64,000 bases of DNA from an uncultured Atopobiaceae bacterium. GTDB taxonomy: Bacteria > Actinomycetota > Coriobacteriia > Coriobacteriales > Atopobiaceae. The notes under the pieces are model-generated. The model was not told where the DNA came from, did not search any database, and worked only from the letters and a program-made list of their open reading frames with translations. The translations under genes were made by a program, and so were the position numbers. The stretch lies in the NCBI GenBank assembly GCA_944322145.1, contig CALUNW010000009.1, positions 45,900-109,899 on the forward strand. The letters run 5' to 3'. Shown one piece after another: positions 17,725 to 26,900 of the stretch (the first letter of the stretch is position 1; each line of letters opens with the position of its first letter).

Positions 17725-18816
17725 CTACTCCCTCACGAACCCAAACGGGTGCTCGGGCCTGATGTAGTCGAGCAGGAAGAGCTCCTCGGCCGGGATGCGG
17801 CCCACGAGGTTGCGCGTGCCGTCGTTGGGCATCTCGCGCAGCGCCACGTGCAGCTCGCCGCGGTAGTGCGTCAGGTTGTCGTTGACCACGAGCACGTCGC
17901 CGCGACGGAACGTGTCGCAGCCGGCGTCGCGCGCGGGGATCTGGCGGTCGCGGAAGCTCATGCGCTGCCAGCTCGAGCGCAGCAGGTACGCCGAGGAGTC
18001 CGGGCGCTCGGTGTGGTCAAAGCCCCAGAGCACCTCGCGCTCCGCCTCGGTCGAGCCGGGCTCCAGCTCAACGCGCACGGTTACGCGGGACGTGTCCACG
18101 GCGGCCATCGCGGCGAGCTCCTCCTCGCTCGCGTACGCATTGCCGATGATCACGTCGTCGATGAGCCCGGTGCCGATCAGGTGGCGCACCTGCAGGTCGA
18201 TCGGGCGGTGACGGTCGTCCTCGCAGGTGGGCAGGCCCGCGAAGACCGGCCACGGCCCAAAGGTCTCGGGCTGCTGGCTCGAGACAAAGGCCGCGGTCTG
18301 GAAGCCCTCGGACTTGTACGCGCGGGAGAGCTCGACGAAGCGCTCCTCGGACATGCCGGTCCAGGGCTCCGGGTAGAAGTTGCAGCACGTCACCATGTTG
18401 CGGCGGTCGGCCCCGCGCTCGGCGAGAAGGTCGATCGGCAGGCGGCAGCTGCCGTTGAACTCGATCTGGATGCCCTCGCGGTTGCGGGTGAGCATGATGT
18501 CGCCCATGTCGCCGAAGTGCCCGTCCAGGCGGATGATGTCCACGCCCATCTCCGCAAACGGTGCGAGGTTGCCCGGCGTGGCGCCCAGGCGCTCGAAGAC
18601 CTTCTCGTTGGTGTCTACAGCCACAACAAAGCCCAGTTCATGGGCCTGTGAGACGAAGGAGCCAAACTCCGCGACGGTCTCCTCGGCGTCCTTCTCCACG
18701 GAGAGCAGACAGGTGAAGATGCGGCTGAAGCCGTGCTTGGCGGCCAGCTGCATGTAGGCGAGGTCCTTCTCGGGGGTGGAGTGCTCGGGGTAGAGAGAGA
18801 TGCCCAGGCGGTGCAT
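17725..18816 (-). CDS. mupG: MupG-type TIM-barrel 6-phospho-N-acetylmuramidase
   Basis: 363 residues of the DUF871/MupG family: an N-terminal TIM barrel (MHRLGISLYPEH... through VDIIRLDGHFGD) and a C-terminal cyclophilin-like domain (about 250-363). Staphylococcal MupG cleaves MurNAc-6-phosphate-GlcNAc inside the cell during peptidoglycan recycling. The start at 18816 follows GAAAGGACAATCGCA. The adjacent ROK kinase supports amino-sugar recycling. A PTS importer for the disaccharide is not in the window. Confidence 0.82.
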   Translation of the reverse strand: MHRLGISLYPEHSTPEKDLAYMQLAAKHGFSRIFTCLLSVEKDAEETVAEFGSFVSQAHELGFVVAVDTNEKVFERLGATPGNLAPFAEMGVDIIRLDGHFGDMGDIMLTRNREGIQIEFNGSCRLPIDLLAERGADRRNMVTCCNFYPEPWTGMSEERFVELSRAYKSEGFQTAAFVSSQQPETFGPWPVFAGLPTCEDDRHRPIDLQVRHLIGTGLIDDVIIGNAYASEEELAAMAAVDTSRVTVRVELEPGSTEAEREVLWGFDHTERPDSSAYLLRSSWQRMSFRDRQIPARDAGCDTFRRGDVLVVNDNLTHYRGELHVALREMPNDGTRNLVGRIPAEELFLLDYIRPEHPFGFVRE

Positions 18817-18906
18817 TGCGATTGTCCTTTCGACGGTGTGGTGCTCTGAGCGCGCGGGGTGACACTATGATGATGCAAGGGCATGACGCGGTCGAGAGGG
18901 GAGACC

Positions 18907-19602
18907 ATGACGCTGCTGAGGGAGTTCTGCGCCGAGAACATGGAGCGGGTGCCGGCGGCCATCGCCGCGGGCGCGGGGCGGGTCGAGCTCTGCGACAACC
19001 TGGCGGTGGGCGGCACGAGCCCCAGCTACGGCGTGATCCGCGCCGCCGTCGCCAACGCGGCGGCCACGGGCACGGACGTCATGGCGATGGCCCGCCCGCG
19101 CGGCGGCAACTTCGTCTACACGCCCTCCGAGGAGCAGATGATGCTCGACGACGTGGCCATGGCGCGCAGCCTCGGCGTGACGGGCGTGGTCTTTGGCTGC
19201 CTGGCGGCCGACCCCGTCACCGGCGAGCTCACGATTGACCGTGCCATGACGGAGCGCCTGGTCACCGCGGCTCACGGCGCGCTCGCGGACGAGGCCGGGG
19301 AGCCCATCGCGCCGGTGGCGGTGACCTTCCACATGGCCTTCGACGAGCTGGCCGAGAAGAACCAGCTCGCCGCCATCGACTTCCTGGCCGGGCTGGGCGT
19401 CGAGCGCATCCTCACCCACGGTGGCCCCGCGGGCACGCCCATCGCGGACAACCTCGACCACCTGCGCCGCCTGATCGACCACGCGGCCGGTCGCATCACC
19501 ATCCTGCCGGGCGGCGGCATCACGTACGAGAACGCCGAGACGGTCGCGGAGGCCCTCGGCGTCCACGAGGTCCACGGCACCAAGATCGTGAAGCTGCCCT
19601 GA
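18907..19602 (+). CDS. cutC: CutC-family protein
   Basis: A 231-residue TIM-barrel protein of the CutC family, with the typical N-terminal EFCAENMERVPAAIAAGAGRVELCDNL and the GGTSPSYG loop. CutC was named for copper homeostasis in E. coli, but that role is disputed and many bacteria carry it without copper genes. The start at 18907 follows AGAGGGGAG by six bases; an in-frame ATG at 18883 is less likely. It is divergent from mupG across a 90-bp gap; amino-sugar operons elsewhere also carry cutC. Confidence 0.88.
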   Translation: MTLLREFCAENMERVPAAIAAGAGRVELCDNLAVGGTSPSYGVIRAAVANAAATGTDVMAMARPRGGNFVYTPSEEQMMLDDVAMARSLGVTGVVFGCLAADPVTGELTIDRAMTERLVTAAHGALADEAGEPIAPVAVTFHMAFDELAEKNQLAAIDFLAGLGVERILTHGGPAGTPIADNLDHLRRLIDHAAGRITILPGGGITYENAETVAEALGVHEVHGTKIVKLP

Positions 19603-19686
19603 GGTTGCTGTCCCGCCCCGCCCCGGAGGTTGCCGCCCCGCCTGTCCTATAATCGATCTCAGACACCCCTCGGGACGGAGGTCAGC

Positions 19687-20976
19687 ATGGCAGCCGACGC
19701 GCGCGACGTCGTTCGCATCCCGTACGGTCACGGCCACCTTGAGCTCGCGCTGGGCGAGAAGGGCTCGGCCCGCGTGATCGAGGGGGACATCGCCTCCGTG
19801 GAGCCGCCCGCGCCCGCCGACGAGCTGGTCCGCCGCGCCCTCGAGCGCCCCACCGGCACGCCGCGCCTCTCCGAGCTCGCGCGCGACGCCCGCAGCGCGG
19901 TCATCGTCACGAGCGACCACACCCGCGCCATGCCGAGCTCCCTCACCATGCCGCTGCTGCTGGAGGAGCTCCGGCGCGAAAATCCCGACATCGAGGTCAC
20001 GATTCTCGTGGCGACCGGCCTGCATCGCGCGACCACGCCCGACGAGCTGCGCGACCGCTTCGGCGACGCCGTGGTGGACCGCGAGCGCATCGTCGTGCAC
20101 GATGCCTTCGACGCGTCTGCCTGCGTGGACCTGGGGACGCTGCCCTCCGGAGCGTGCTTCCAGGTGAACCGCCTCGTCACCACCTGCGACCTGCTCGTCG
20201 CCGAGGGCTTCATAGAGCCGCACTTCTTCGCGGGCTTCTCGGGCGGGCGCAAGAGCATCCTGCCCGGCGTCTGCTCGGAGCGCACCGTCAAGGAGAACCA
20301 CTCCTACCGCGCCATCGCGAGCGAGCGCGCCCGCACCGCCGTGCTCGCGGGCAACCCCATCCACGAGGACATGGTCGAGGCCGCGCGCCGCGTGAGCGTG
20401 GCCTTCATCCTCAACGTCGCCCTCAACGGCGCCAAGCAGGTCGTCGGCGCGTGGGCCGGCGACGTCGAGCGCGCGCACGAGGAGGGCGTGGCCTTTGTCC
20501 GCCGCCTCACCGAGCGCCCCGTGGAGGCCGGCGACATCGTGATCACCGGCAACGGCGGCCACCCGCTCGACCAGAACCTCTACCAGAGCCCCAAGGCGGC
20601 CTCCACCGCCGCGGCCTTTGCGGGGGAGGACGGCGTCATCATCCTGTGCTGCAGCTGCTCGGATGGGGTGGGCGGCACGCACTTCCAGGAGCTCATGCAG
20701 TCCGGCACGCCCGAACAGATCGACGAGCGGCTCGCGGCCATCCCCGCCGACCAGACCATCCCCGAGCAGTGGTGCGCCCAGATTTACGCGCGCATCCTGC
20801 GGCGCCACCGGCTCATCCTCGTGAGCGACGGGCTGGGCCCGGACCTCGTGGCCCGGCTCAACATGACGCCCGCGCCCACGCTGGCCGACGCGCTCGCGCT
20901 GGCGCGCCGGCTCAAGGGCCCGGACGCGCGCGTCATCGTGATCCCGGACGGCGTCAACGTCGTCCCCGCGGGGTGA
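19687..20976 (+). CDS. larA: LarA-family 2-hydroxyacid racemase/epimerase
   Basis: 429 residues of the nickel-pincer LarA (DUF2088) family. The conserved EPHFFAGFSGGRKSILPG stretch (about residues 177-194) contains the lysine that carries the pyridinium nickel cofactor and a metal-binding histidine; SDHTRAMP and TGLHRATT are other family signatures. LarA homologues racemise lactate, malate or sugar-derived hydroxyacids. The cofactor genes larB, larC and larE are not in this window. It is the first gene of an operon with two altronate-dehydratase-like subunits, so epimerising a sugar acid before dehydration is a reasonable inference. GGAGG lies five bases before the start. Confidence 0.87.
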   Translation: MAADARDVVRIPYGHGHLELALGEKGSARVIEGDIASVEPPAPADELVRRALERPTGTPRLSELARDARSAVIVTSDHTRAMPSSLTMPLLLEELRRENPDIEVTILVATGLHRATTPDELRDRFGDAVVDRERIVVHDAFDASACVDLGTLPSGACFQVNRLVTTCDLLVAEGFIEPHFFAGFSGGRKSILPGVCSERTVKENHSYRAIASERARTAVLAGNPIHEDMVEAARRVSVAFILNVALNGAKQVVGAWAGDVERAHEEGVAFVRRLTERPVEAGDIVITGNGGHPLDQNLYQSPKAASTAAAFAGEDGVIILCCSCSDGVGGTHFQELMQSGTPEQIDERLAAIPADQTIPEQWCAQIYARILRRHRLILVSDGLGPDLVARLNMTPAPTLADALALARRLKGPDARVIVIPDGVNVVPAG

Positions 20977-20990
20977 GGGAGGAGAAGACC

Positions 20991-21329
20991 ATGAGCTCAG
21001 AGGACCGGGCAGGGACCACGGGCCGCCCCATCGCGCTCAAGGTGGCCGACGCCGACAACGTGGCCACCATCTTCGCGGACGGCATCGCCCGCGGCACGGT
21101 CGTGCAGGTGCGCGACCGCAGCGGCGCGGGCCCGCTGCTCGCGGCGCGCGGGGACATCCCCTACGGCCACAAGATCGCGCTCGAGGACATCGCGCCCGGC
21201 CAGACGATCGTGAAGTACGGCGAGAGCATCGGCGTGGCGTCGCGCGCGATTGCCGCCGGGGACTACGTGCACGTGCACAACCTAGACAGCATGCGCGGCA
21301 GGGGAGACCTCGAGCGGAAGGAGGCCTAG
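20991..21329 (+). CDS. UxaA-type dehydratase, N-terminal SAF-domain subunit
   Basis: A 112-residue SAF-domain protein corresponding to the N-terminal part of altronate/galactarate dehydratases (UxaA/GarD), encoded here as a separate subunit. The motif YGHKIALEDI (about 59-68) is typical. The start follows GGGAGGAG, and the gene lies 14 bp after larA and 4 bp before the large subunit. The split architecture is common in Firmicutes and Coriobacteria, where substrates are mostly unproven. Confidence 0.85.
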   Translation: MSSEDRAGTTGRPIALKVADADNVATIFADGIARGTVVQVRDRSGAGPLLAARGDIPYGHKIALEDIAPGQTIVKYGESIGVASRAIAAGDYVHVHNLDSMRGRGDLERKEA

Positions 21330-21333
21330 GGCC

Positions 21334-22512
21334 ATGGCAAGCGCTACCCCGACCTTCTATGGGTACCCGCGGCCGGATGGGACGTTCGGCGCGCGCAACC
21401 ACGTGGCCGTGATCCCCAGCGTGACCTGCGCGGGGGACGTGGCCCAGGCCGTCTGCCGCCAGGTTGCCGGCACCGTGTGCTACCTGCACCACCAAGGCTG
21501 CTGCCAGCTGCCGCCCGACCTCGAGCGCGTGACGGACACGCTCATCTCTCTGGGCAGAAGCCCCAACGTGGGCGCCGTCCTCATCGTGAGCCTGGGCTGC
21601 GAGGGCACGGACCACGAGCGCATGTACGAGGAGCTCTCGCAGACCGGCAAGCCGGTGCGGCGCATCGGCATCCAGGAGCTCGGCGGCACGGCGCCGGCCA
21701 TCGCGCGCGGCATCGAGGAGGCGCGCGAGCTCGTGATCGCCATCTCGGCGCAGCGGCGCGTGGAGGCAGGCATCGAGAACCTCATCATGTCGATCAAGTG
21801 CGGCGCGTCCGACACCACGAGCGGCATGGCGTCCAACTGCGTGATCGGCCGCGTCGCCGACCGCCTGGTGGACCTGGGCGCCACGGTGGTCTTTGGCGAG
21901 ACCACGGAGTTCATTGGAGGGGAGGATCTTCTCGCCCGCCGCGCCGCGACGCCCGAGGTCGCGCGTCGCATCTACGAGATCGTGGACGCCATGGAGACGC
22001 GCGCCAAGAGCGTGGGGTGCGACATGCGCCGCGGTCAGCCCACGCCCGGCAACATCGCGGGCGGGCTCTCCAGCATCGAGGAGAAGAGCCTCGGCGCCAT
22101 CGTGAAGAGCGGGACGCGTCCCATCCAGGGCGTGCTCGACTACCCCGAGACCGCCTTCGGTCGCACGGGCCTCTGGATCAAGGACACGCCGGGGCGCGAG
22201 CCGGAGATCCTCACGGGCATGGCGGCCACGGGCGCACAGCTCATGTGCTTCTCGACCGGCCGCGGCGCGCCGCAGGGCTTCCCGAGCATGCCGGTGGTCA
22301 AGATCTGCGGCAACCCGCACACCTACCGGCGCATGAGCGGCGACATGGACGTGGACGCCGGCCGCATCATTGAGGGCGCAGCCACCATCGACGAGGTGGC
22401 GGACGAGACCTTCGACCGCATCCTGCGCGTGCTCTCCGGCGAGCTCACCAAGAACGAGGCCATCAGCTACACCAGCTCCATAGACATCCACTGCCTGGGC
22501 CCGGTTATCTAG
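21334..22512 (+). CDS. UxaA-type dehydratase, C-terminal large subunit
   Basis: A 392-residue large subunit of the altronate/galactarate dehydratase family. Cysteines in LHHQGCCQLP, SLGCEG and SIKCGAS probably bind iron, and the FYGYPRPDGTFGARNHVAVIPS start is characteristic of the family. With the SAF subunit just upstream it should form the complete dehydratase. Partnering with LarA suggests a sequential epimerase-dehydratase route for a 2-hydroxy acid. The exact substrate (altronate, galactarate, or other) cannot be read from sequence. Confidence 0.87.
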   Translation: MASATPTFYGYPRPDGTFGARNHVAVIPSVTCAGDVAQAVCRQVAGTVCYLHHQGCCQLPPDLERVTDTLISLGRSPNVGAVLIVSLGCEGTDHERMYEELSQTGKPVRRIGIQELGGTAPAIARGIEEARELVIAISAQRRVEAGIENLIMSIKCGASDTTSGMASNCVIGRVADRLVDLGATVVFGETTEFIGGEDLLARRAATPEVARRIYEIVDAMETRAKSVGCDMRRGQPTPGNIAGGLSSIEEKSLGAIVKSGTRPIQGVLDYPETAFGRTGLWIKDTPGREPEILTGMAATGAQLMCFSTGRGAPQGFPSMPVVKICGNPHTYRRMSGDMDVDAGRIIEGAATIDEVADETFDRILRVLSGELTKNEAISYTSSIDIHCLGPVI

Positions 22513-22603
22513 CGGTCTGCCCCGGAGGGTTCTGCCCCACGGTATACTCGGCGAAAGGCGTGGGCGAGAAGAACGTGCCGCCCAATTCGAGAAGGGAGCC
22601 AAC

Positions 22604-23302
22604 ATGAGATTTGCGCTTACTGGCGACTCCGACTGCCCAATCGTCCGCATCGCGCTTGCGCAGGGCGAGTCCGTGAGGACCGAGAGCGGCAGCATGGTGT
22701 ACTCGCGCGGGGTCGAGATTACCGGCGGGCTCAACACCAAGAAGAAGGGCCTCGGTGGCGTGTTCAGCGCCATCGGGCGCAGCATCACGAGCGGCGAGTC
22801 CATGTTCATCACCACGGCCACCGGCACCGCGGCGGACGGCGAGATCGCGGTCGCGCCGCCCATCCCCGGCAAGATCATGGAGCTCAAGCTCGACGGCGCG
22901 CGCCAGTACCGCCTCAACACCGGCGCCTTTCTCGCCTGCGACGAGGGCGTCGACTACATGATGGTGAACCAGGGCATCACCAAGGCGCTCTTCGGCAACA
23001 CGGGCGGCCTGTTCGTGATGGAGGTTCACGGCGAGGGGTCGCTTCTGGTCTCCGCCTTCGGTGACCTCCTGGCGCTCGACGTGACGCCCGGCGAGCCGCT
23101 GGTCGTGGACAACGAGCATGTGGTGGCCTGGGACGCCGACCTGGAGTATCACATCGAGGTCGCGAGCGGCATGTTCGGCTTCACCACCGGCGAGGGCCTG
23201 GTCAACACGTTCGCCGGTAGCGGCCGCGTGTACATCCAGACCCGCAACCTCGCCAACCTCGCCCAGGCGATGCACCCCTACCTGCCCACGACGTCCAACT
23301 AA
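22604..23302 (+). CDS. AIM24/TIGR00266-family protein
   Basis: A 232-residue beta-rich protein of the AIM24 (DUF124) family, with FALTGDSDCPIVRIAL at the start, ESGSMVYS, and the C-terminal GEGLVNTFAGSGRVYIQTR block. It is widespread in bacteria, with no established biochemical function. It stands alone with its own ribosome site (AAGGGAG) and is followed by the inverted repeat at 23368. Confidence 0.88.
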   Translation: MRFALTGDSDCPIVRIALAQGESVRTESGSMVYSRGVEITGGLNTKKKGLGGVFSAIGRSITSGESMFITTATGTAADGEIAVAPPIPGKIMELKLDGARQYRLNTGAFLACDEGVDYMMVNQGITKALFGNTGGLFVMEVHGEGSLLVSAFGDLLALDVTPGEPLVVDNEHVVAWDADLEYHIEVASGMFGFTTGEGLVNTFAGSGRVYIQTRNLANLAQAMHPYLPTTSN

Positions 23303-23367
23303 GGTCCGGGCGCGGCTCCGTCGGGCGCCTGCACGGTCCGCCAACAAGCCCCCAACCGGCTCCCAAA

Positions 23368-23439
23368 CGCCGAGTAAGAGCAATTTGCGAGAAACACCTC
23401 GAAATCGGGGTACTTCTCGCAAATAACTCTTACTCGGCG
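23368..23439. repeat. Long inverted repeat with CGCCGAGTAAGAG outer arms, copy 2
   Basis: CGCCGAGTAAGAG (23368-23380) pairs with 23427-23439. An inner perfect stem TTTGCGAGAA/TTCTCGCAAA continues it. The outer 13 bases are identical to the repeat at 2207-2284, while the inner stem differs in sequence but still pairs. It lies 65 bp downstream of the AIM24-type gene. Confidence 0.88.
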
Positions 23440-23616
23440 CCAAAAACGACTCGACGCCCGGTCTGCTGCGGCGTCGATGCCGCTCGCCGGACATATCGCA
23501 CCGTGCGCGGAGACGTCCCCGGAGGAGCGCATGCGCGCGGCACGGAGCGGCAATAACAACAGTGTCGAGCAGAACCGTCGCTACCCGCAAAGCGACCGTA
23601 AGAGGAGGCGAGTCCA

Positions 23617-23830
23617 GTGAACAGCGATCAGAACGCAGGGTCCGGACCCGTCGTCCACGCGACCGAGACCCTCTAGCTTCGGGCGAGCGACTTCGCCGCC
23701 GACGTCTTCCGATGCGTTCATCGGTTCGGGTTGATGACAGAAGCTGACACGAGGGTCCGGACATACATCGCACCTGCTGGCATTCGAGAGCGTTTCCAGA
23801 CGGGATGTGAATCCAAAGGACAGAGCAGTC
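23617..23830 (+). pseudogene. Possible decayed ORF interrupted by an amber codon
   Basis: A GTG at 23617 behind GAGGAGG starts a 19-codon frame that ends in TAG at 23674. The same frame reopens at once and runs on through an ATG at 23731 (MTEADTRVRTYIAPAG), which resembles the start of type I restriction HsdR subunits. No further homology follows before the hairpin at 23831. It is most likely debris of a truncated gene; a short leader peptide is the alternative. Confidence 0.3.
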
Positions 23831-23860
23831 GGGGCGGCGCGCAGGGGCGCCGCCCCTTTT
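23831..23860 (+). terminator. Rho-independent terminator
   Basis: GGGGCGGCG (23831-23839) pairs perfectly with CGCCGCCCC (23848-23856) and is followed by TTTT on the plus strand. It would end transcripts coming from 23.3-23.8 kb before they run into the antisense of the SNF2 helicase gene. Confidence 0.75.
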
Positions 23861-23903
23861 ATGTGCGGGGAGCTTGCGGTGCCGCGTTGGTGCCGTGCCG
23901 CCC

Positions 23904-26900
23904 TCAGCCCTCCAGCAGGGCGAGAAGATCCTCGCGCGTGAGGGTCGTGCGGGACACGTCCTCGCCGGAGAGCAGGCTCTCCGCCAGCTCCCGCTTGGAC
24001 TCCTGCATCGCGATGATGCGCTCCTCGATCGTGTCCGCGCAGATGAGCTTGAAGACCGTGACCGCGCGCTCCTGGCCGATGCGGTGCGCGCGGTCGGTCG
24101 CCTGGTTCTGCGCGGCGAGGTTCCACCACGGGTCGTAGTGGATCACCACGTCGGCCGCGGTGAGGTTGAGGCCCACGCCGCCGGCGCGCAGCGAGATGAG
24201 AAACACCGGCACCTCGCCCGCCTGGAAGCGCTCGACCAGGCGCCGGCGCTCCTCCTTGCTCGTGGCGCCGGTAAGAGTGCAGTGGGCGATCCCCTGCGCG
24301 GAGAGTCGGTTGGAGACGATCTGCAGCATCGTGGTGAACTGCGAGAAGAGCAGAATGCGGTGCCCGCCCTCGAGCGCTCCCGCAACGAGCTCCAGGCATG
24401 TCTCGAGCTTGGCGCTGCCGCCCGCGTAGTCCTCGAAGGCGAGTGACGGGTCGCAGCAGATCTGGCGCAGCCGCGTGAGTTCGACCAGGACCTGCAGCTT
24501 CTTGCGCTTGAACTCGTCAGGCAGCTCGCGGGCGATCTGGCGCGCCAGGCGGTCCTGGCTGGCGCGGTAGAGCTTCTCCTGCTCCCCGACCATGCGCGCC
24601 ACGACCACGCTCTCGTTCTTCTCGGGAAGGTCCGTCAGGACGTCCTCCTTGAGGCGCCGCAGGACGAAGGGGGAGACCAGGCGGCGCAGGCGCTCGGTCG
24701 CGCGCTCGTCGCCCGCCTCGACGGGGCCCTCGTAGGCCTTGGAGAACGCGTCGCGCGTGCCCAGCAGTCCCGGCATGAGAAAGTCGAAGATGCTCCAGAG
24801 CTCTGCGGTGCGGTTCTCGATGGGGGTGCCGGTGAGGGCAAACCGCACGCCGGCGGGAAGGCGCTTGGCGGCGCGCGCCACCTGGGTGAGGGGGTTCTTG
24901 ATGTAGTGGGCCTCGTCGAGGACGACCCGGGCAAAGTGAGCGCCCTCGTAGTCCGCGACGTCGCGCTTCATGAGGTCGTAAGAGGTTACGAACACGTCGT
25001 GCTTCTGGGCGTCCGCGATGATGCCCCGCCGCGCCGCCTTGGCGCCCAGCACCGCGACGGCCCTGAGCTCGGGCGCAAAGCGGGCGAGCTCGGACATCCA
25101 GTTGTAGACGAGCGATGCGGGGCACACCACCAGGGTGGGCGGCGGTGCGTCCGAGCCCGCGGACTCGCGGCAGGCGAGAATGTGCGCGATCATCTGGAGC
25201 GTTTTGCCGAGGCCCATGTCATCGGCCAGGATGCCGCCAAAGCCCAGGCGCTCGAGGGTCTGCAGCCAGCGGAAGCCGTCGCGCTGGTAGGGGCGCAGCA
25301 CGTCCGCCAGGGAGGCGGGAACCTCGTAGTCAGAGTCTGCGAAGGTGTCGAAGTCGCGCACGATGGCGCGGAACTCGTCGTTTCTGGAGAGGCCGAGGCC
25401 GCCGGACTGCTTTGCCAGCGCGTCGACGAAGAGCGTGCGGTTGGCGGGCAGGCCGCCCACGCCCTCGGCGAGCTCGGCGGTGGTGACGCCCAGACCCTCG
25501 GCGAGCTCCTCCGCGGCGGCCGCGTTCTCGCCCAGGCGCATGATGTCGCCGTCGGAGAGGCGGACAAAGCGCTGTCGCAGCTTGTAGGCGCCGAGATATG
25601 CCTCAAGGTCCTGCGCGGAGAGGCCGCTCGCATCCAGCGCCACGTCGAGCAGGCCGCTTCTCACCGTGGCACGCACGGAGAGCCGCGGGCTCTCGCGCAC
25701 GCGGACCGAGCGCAGTCGCTCAGAGAGAAGGACCTCGCCCAGCTCGCCCAGTTCCGCGAGACCGCGGGTGAGAAGGTCGAAGAGGCGCTCGTCGTCAGCC
25801 TCGTCAAAGCAGGGCAGGTCGCCCGCCTCGAGGGCGCCAAAGGGGAAGAGCCCCTCCACTGTGTCCATGACGCGGTACTCCGCCACCAGGTCACGCGCGG
25901 GCTCGGGCACGTCCGGGCGCCGCGGGACCCAGCGGGCACGCTGCGCCTCGACGAGGTCGTGCCCGTAGAGCCCGCGCTCCCACGTGCCGTAGGCCACCGT
26001 GGCGTCACAGGTGACCAGGCCGTCGTCGCAGCCGATCCTGAACGCGAACGCTGCGTTGGGCGGCACCAGGTCGTCCAGCTCCGCGGGCGCGTCCAGCTCG
26101 ATTGCGGCGCGCAGGGCGGGGAGGACGTCGCGGCAGAAGGTCGGCAGGTCGGCGGGCGCCACGTGCAGCTTCGACGGGCAGGGCAGGAGCTTGCCGAGAA
26201 GGTCGCCGGCTCGTGCGGCAAACTCGGGCGAGCATCGGCGGGCGCGAGCGTCGTCGATCACGTAGAGACAGCCGCCGGCGGAGAAGCACCGTCGGGCGCC
26301 GGAGATGCTCAGGTTGTAGCCGGCCTCCGAGGAGGGGCTGATCTGCGCGCGGACGGCGGGATCCCCCTCCGTCACGGCAAGAGTGCGGATTGCGCCGCGC
26401 GCGCCGTACGGGCCGTCGTTCTCCTGGAACTCGATGCTTCCTCCCATGAGGGCGTCGAGCAGCGCGACGATGTCCTCGTCCGCCACGGGGAGCTCCTTGG
26501 TGTCCGCGCCCCTGCCTGCGGCCTGGTACTTCCAGCGGGACTCGTAGAGGGCCTGCTGGCTCGCCACCACGCGGGACAGTATCTCGAGGATCTGCCGCGC
26601 GGGCTCCGTGAACGCGCTCGCGACGTGCGGGAAGGAGAGGCTCTTGCCGTAGGTCACCACGTCCCCGCGCTGGTACGCGCCCACGAGCGCCGAGACGCTC
26701 TTGACGACGTAGGACGCGCCGCCCCGGCGTATGCGCAGCTTGACGCACCAGGCGTCCTGCGCGTAGTAGGTGTCCTGGGCGGGCATGAGGGTGAGGAGGA
26801 GCTCTGCGGGCTCGAGGTTCTTCTCGGCCTCCAGCTGATGGGCGAGACGTGCCTCCTCCGCGCTCCGGAGCCGCTGCAGGGTGAGCTCGTCCATCAGCTG

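Noticed and set aside
23540..23870. Possible tmRNA or other structured RNA with a short peptide frame
   Set aside because: No tRNA-like acceptor/T-arm ends, and the encoded peptide does not end in the usual AA tag; a decayed ORF followed by a terminator explains it better.
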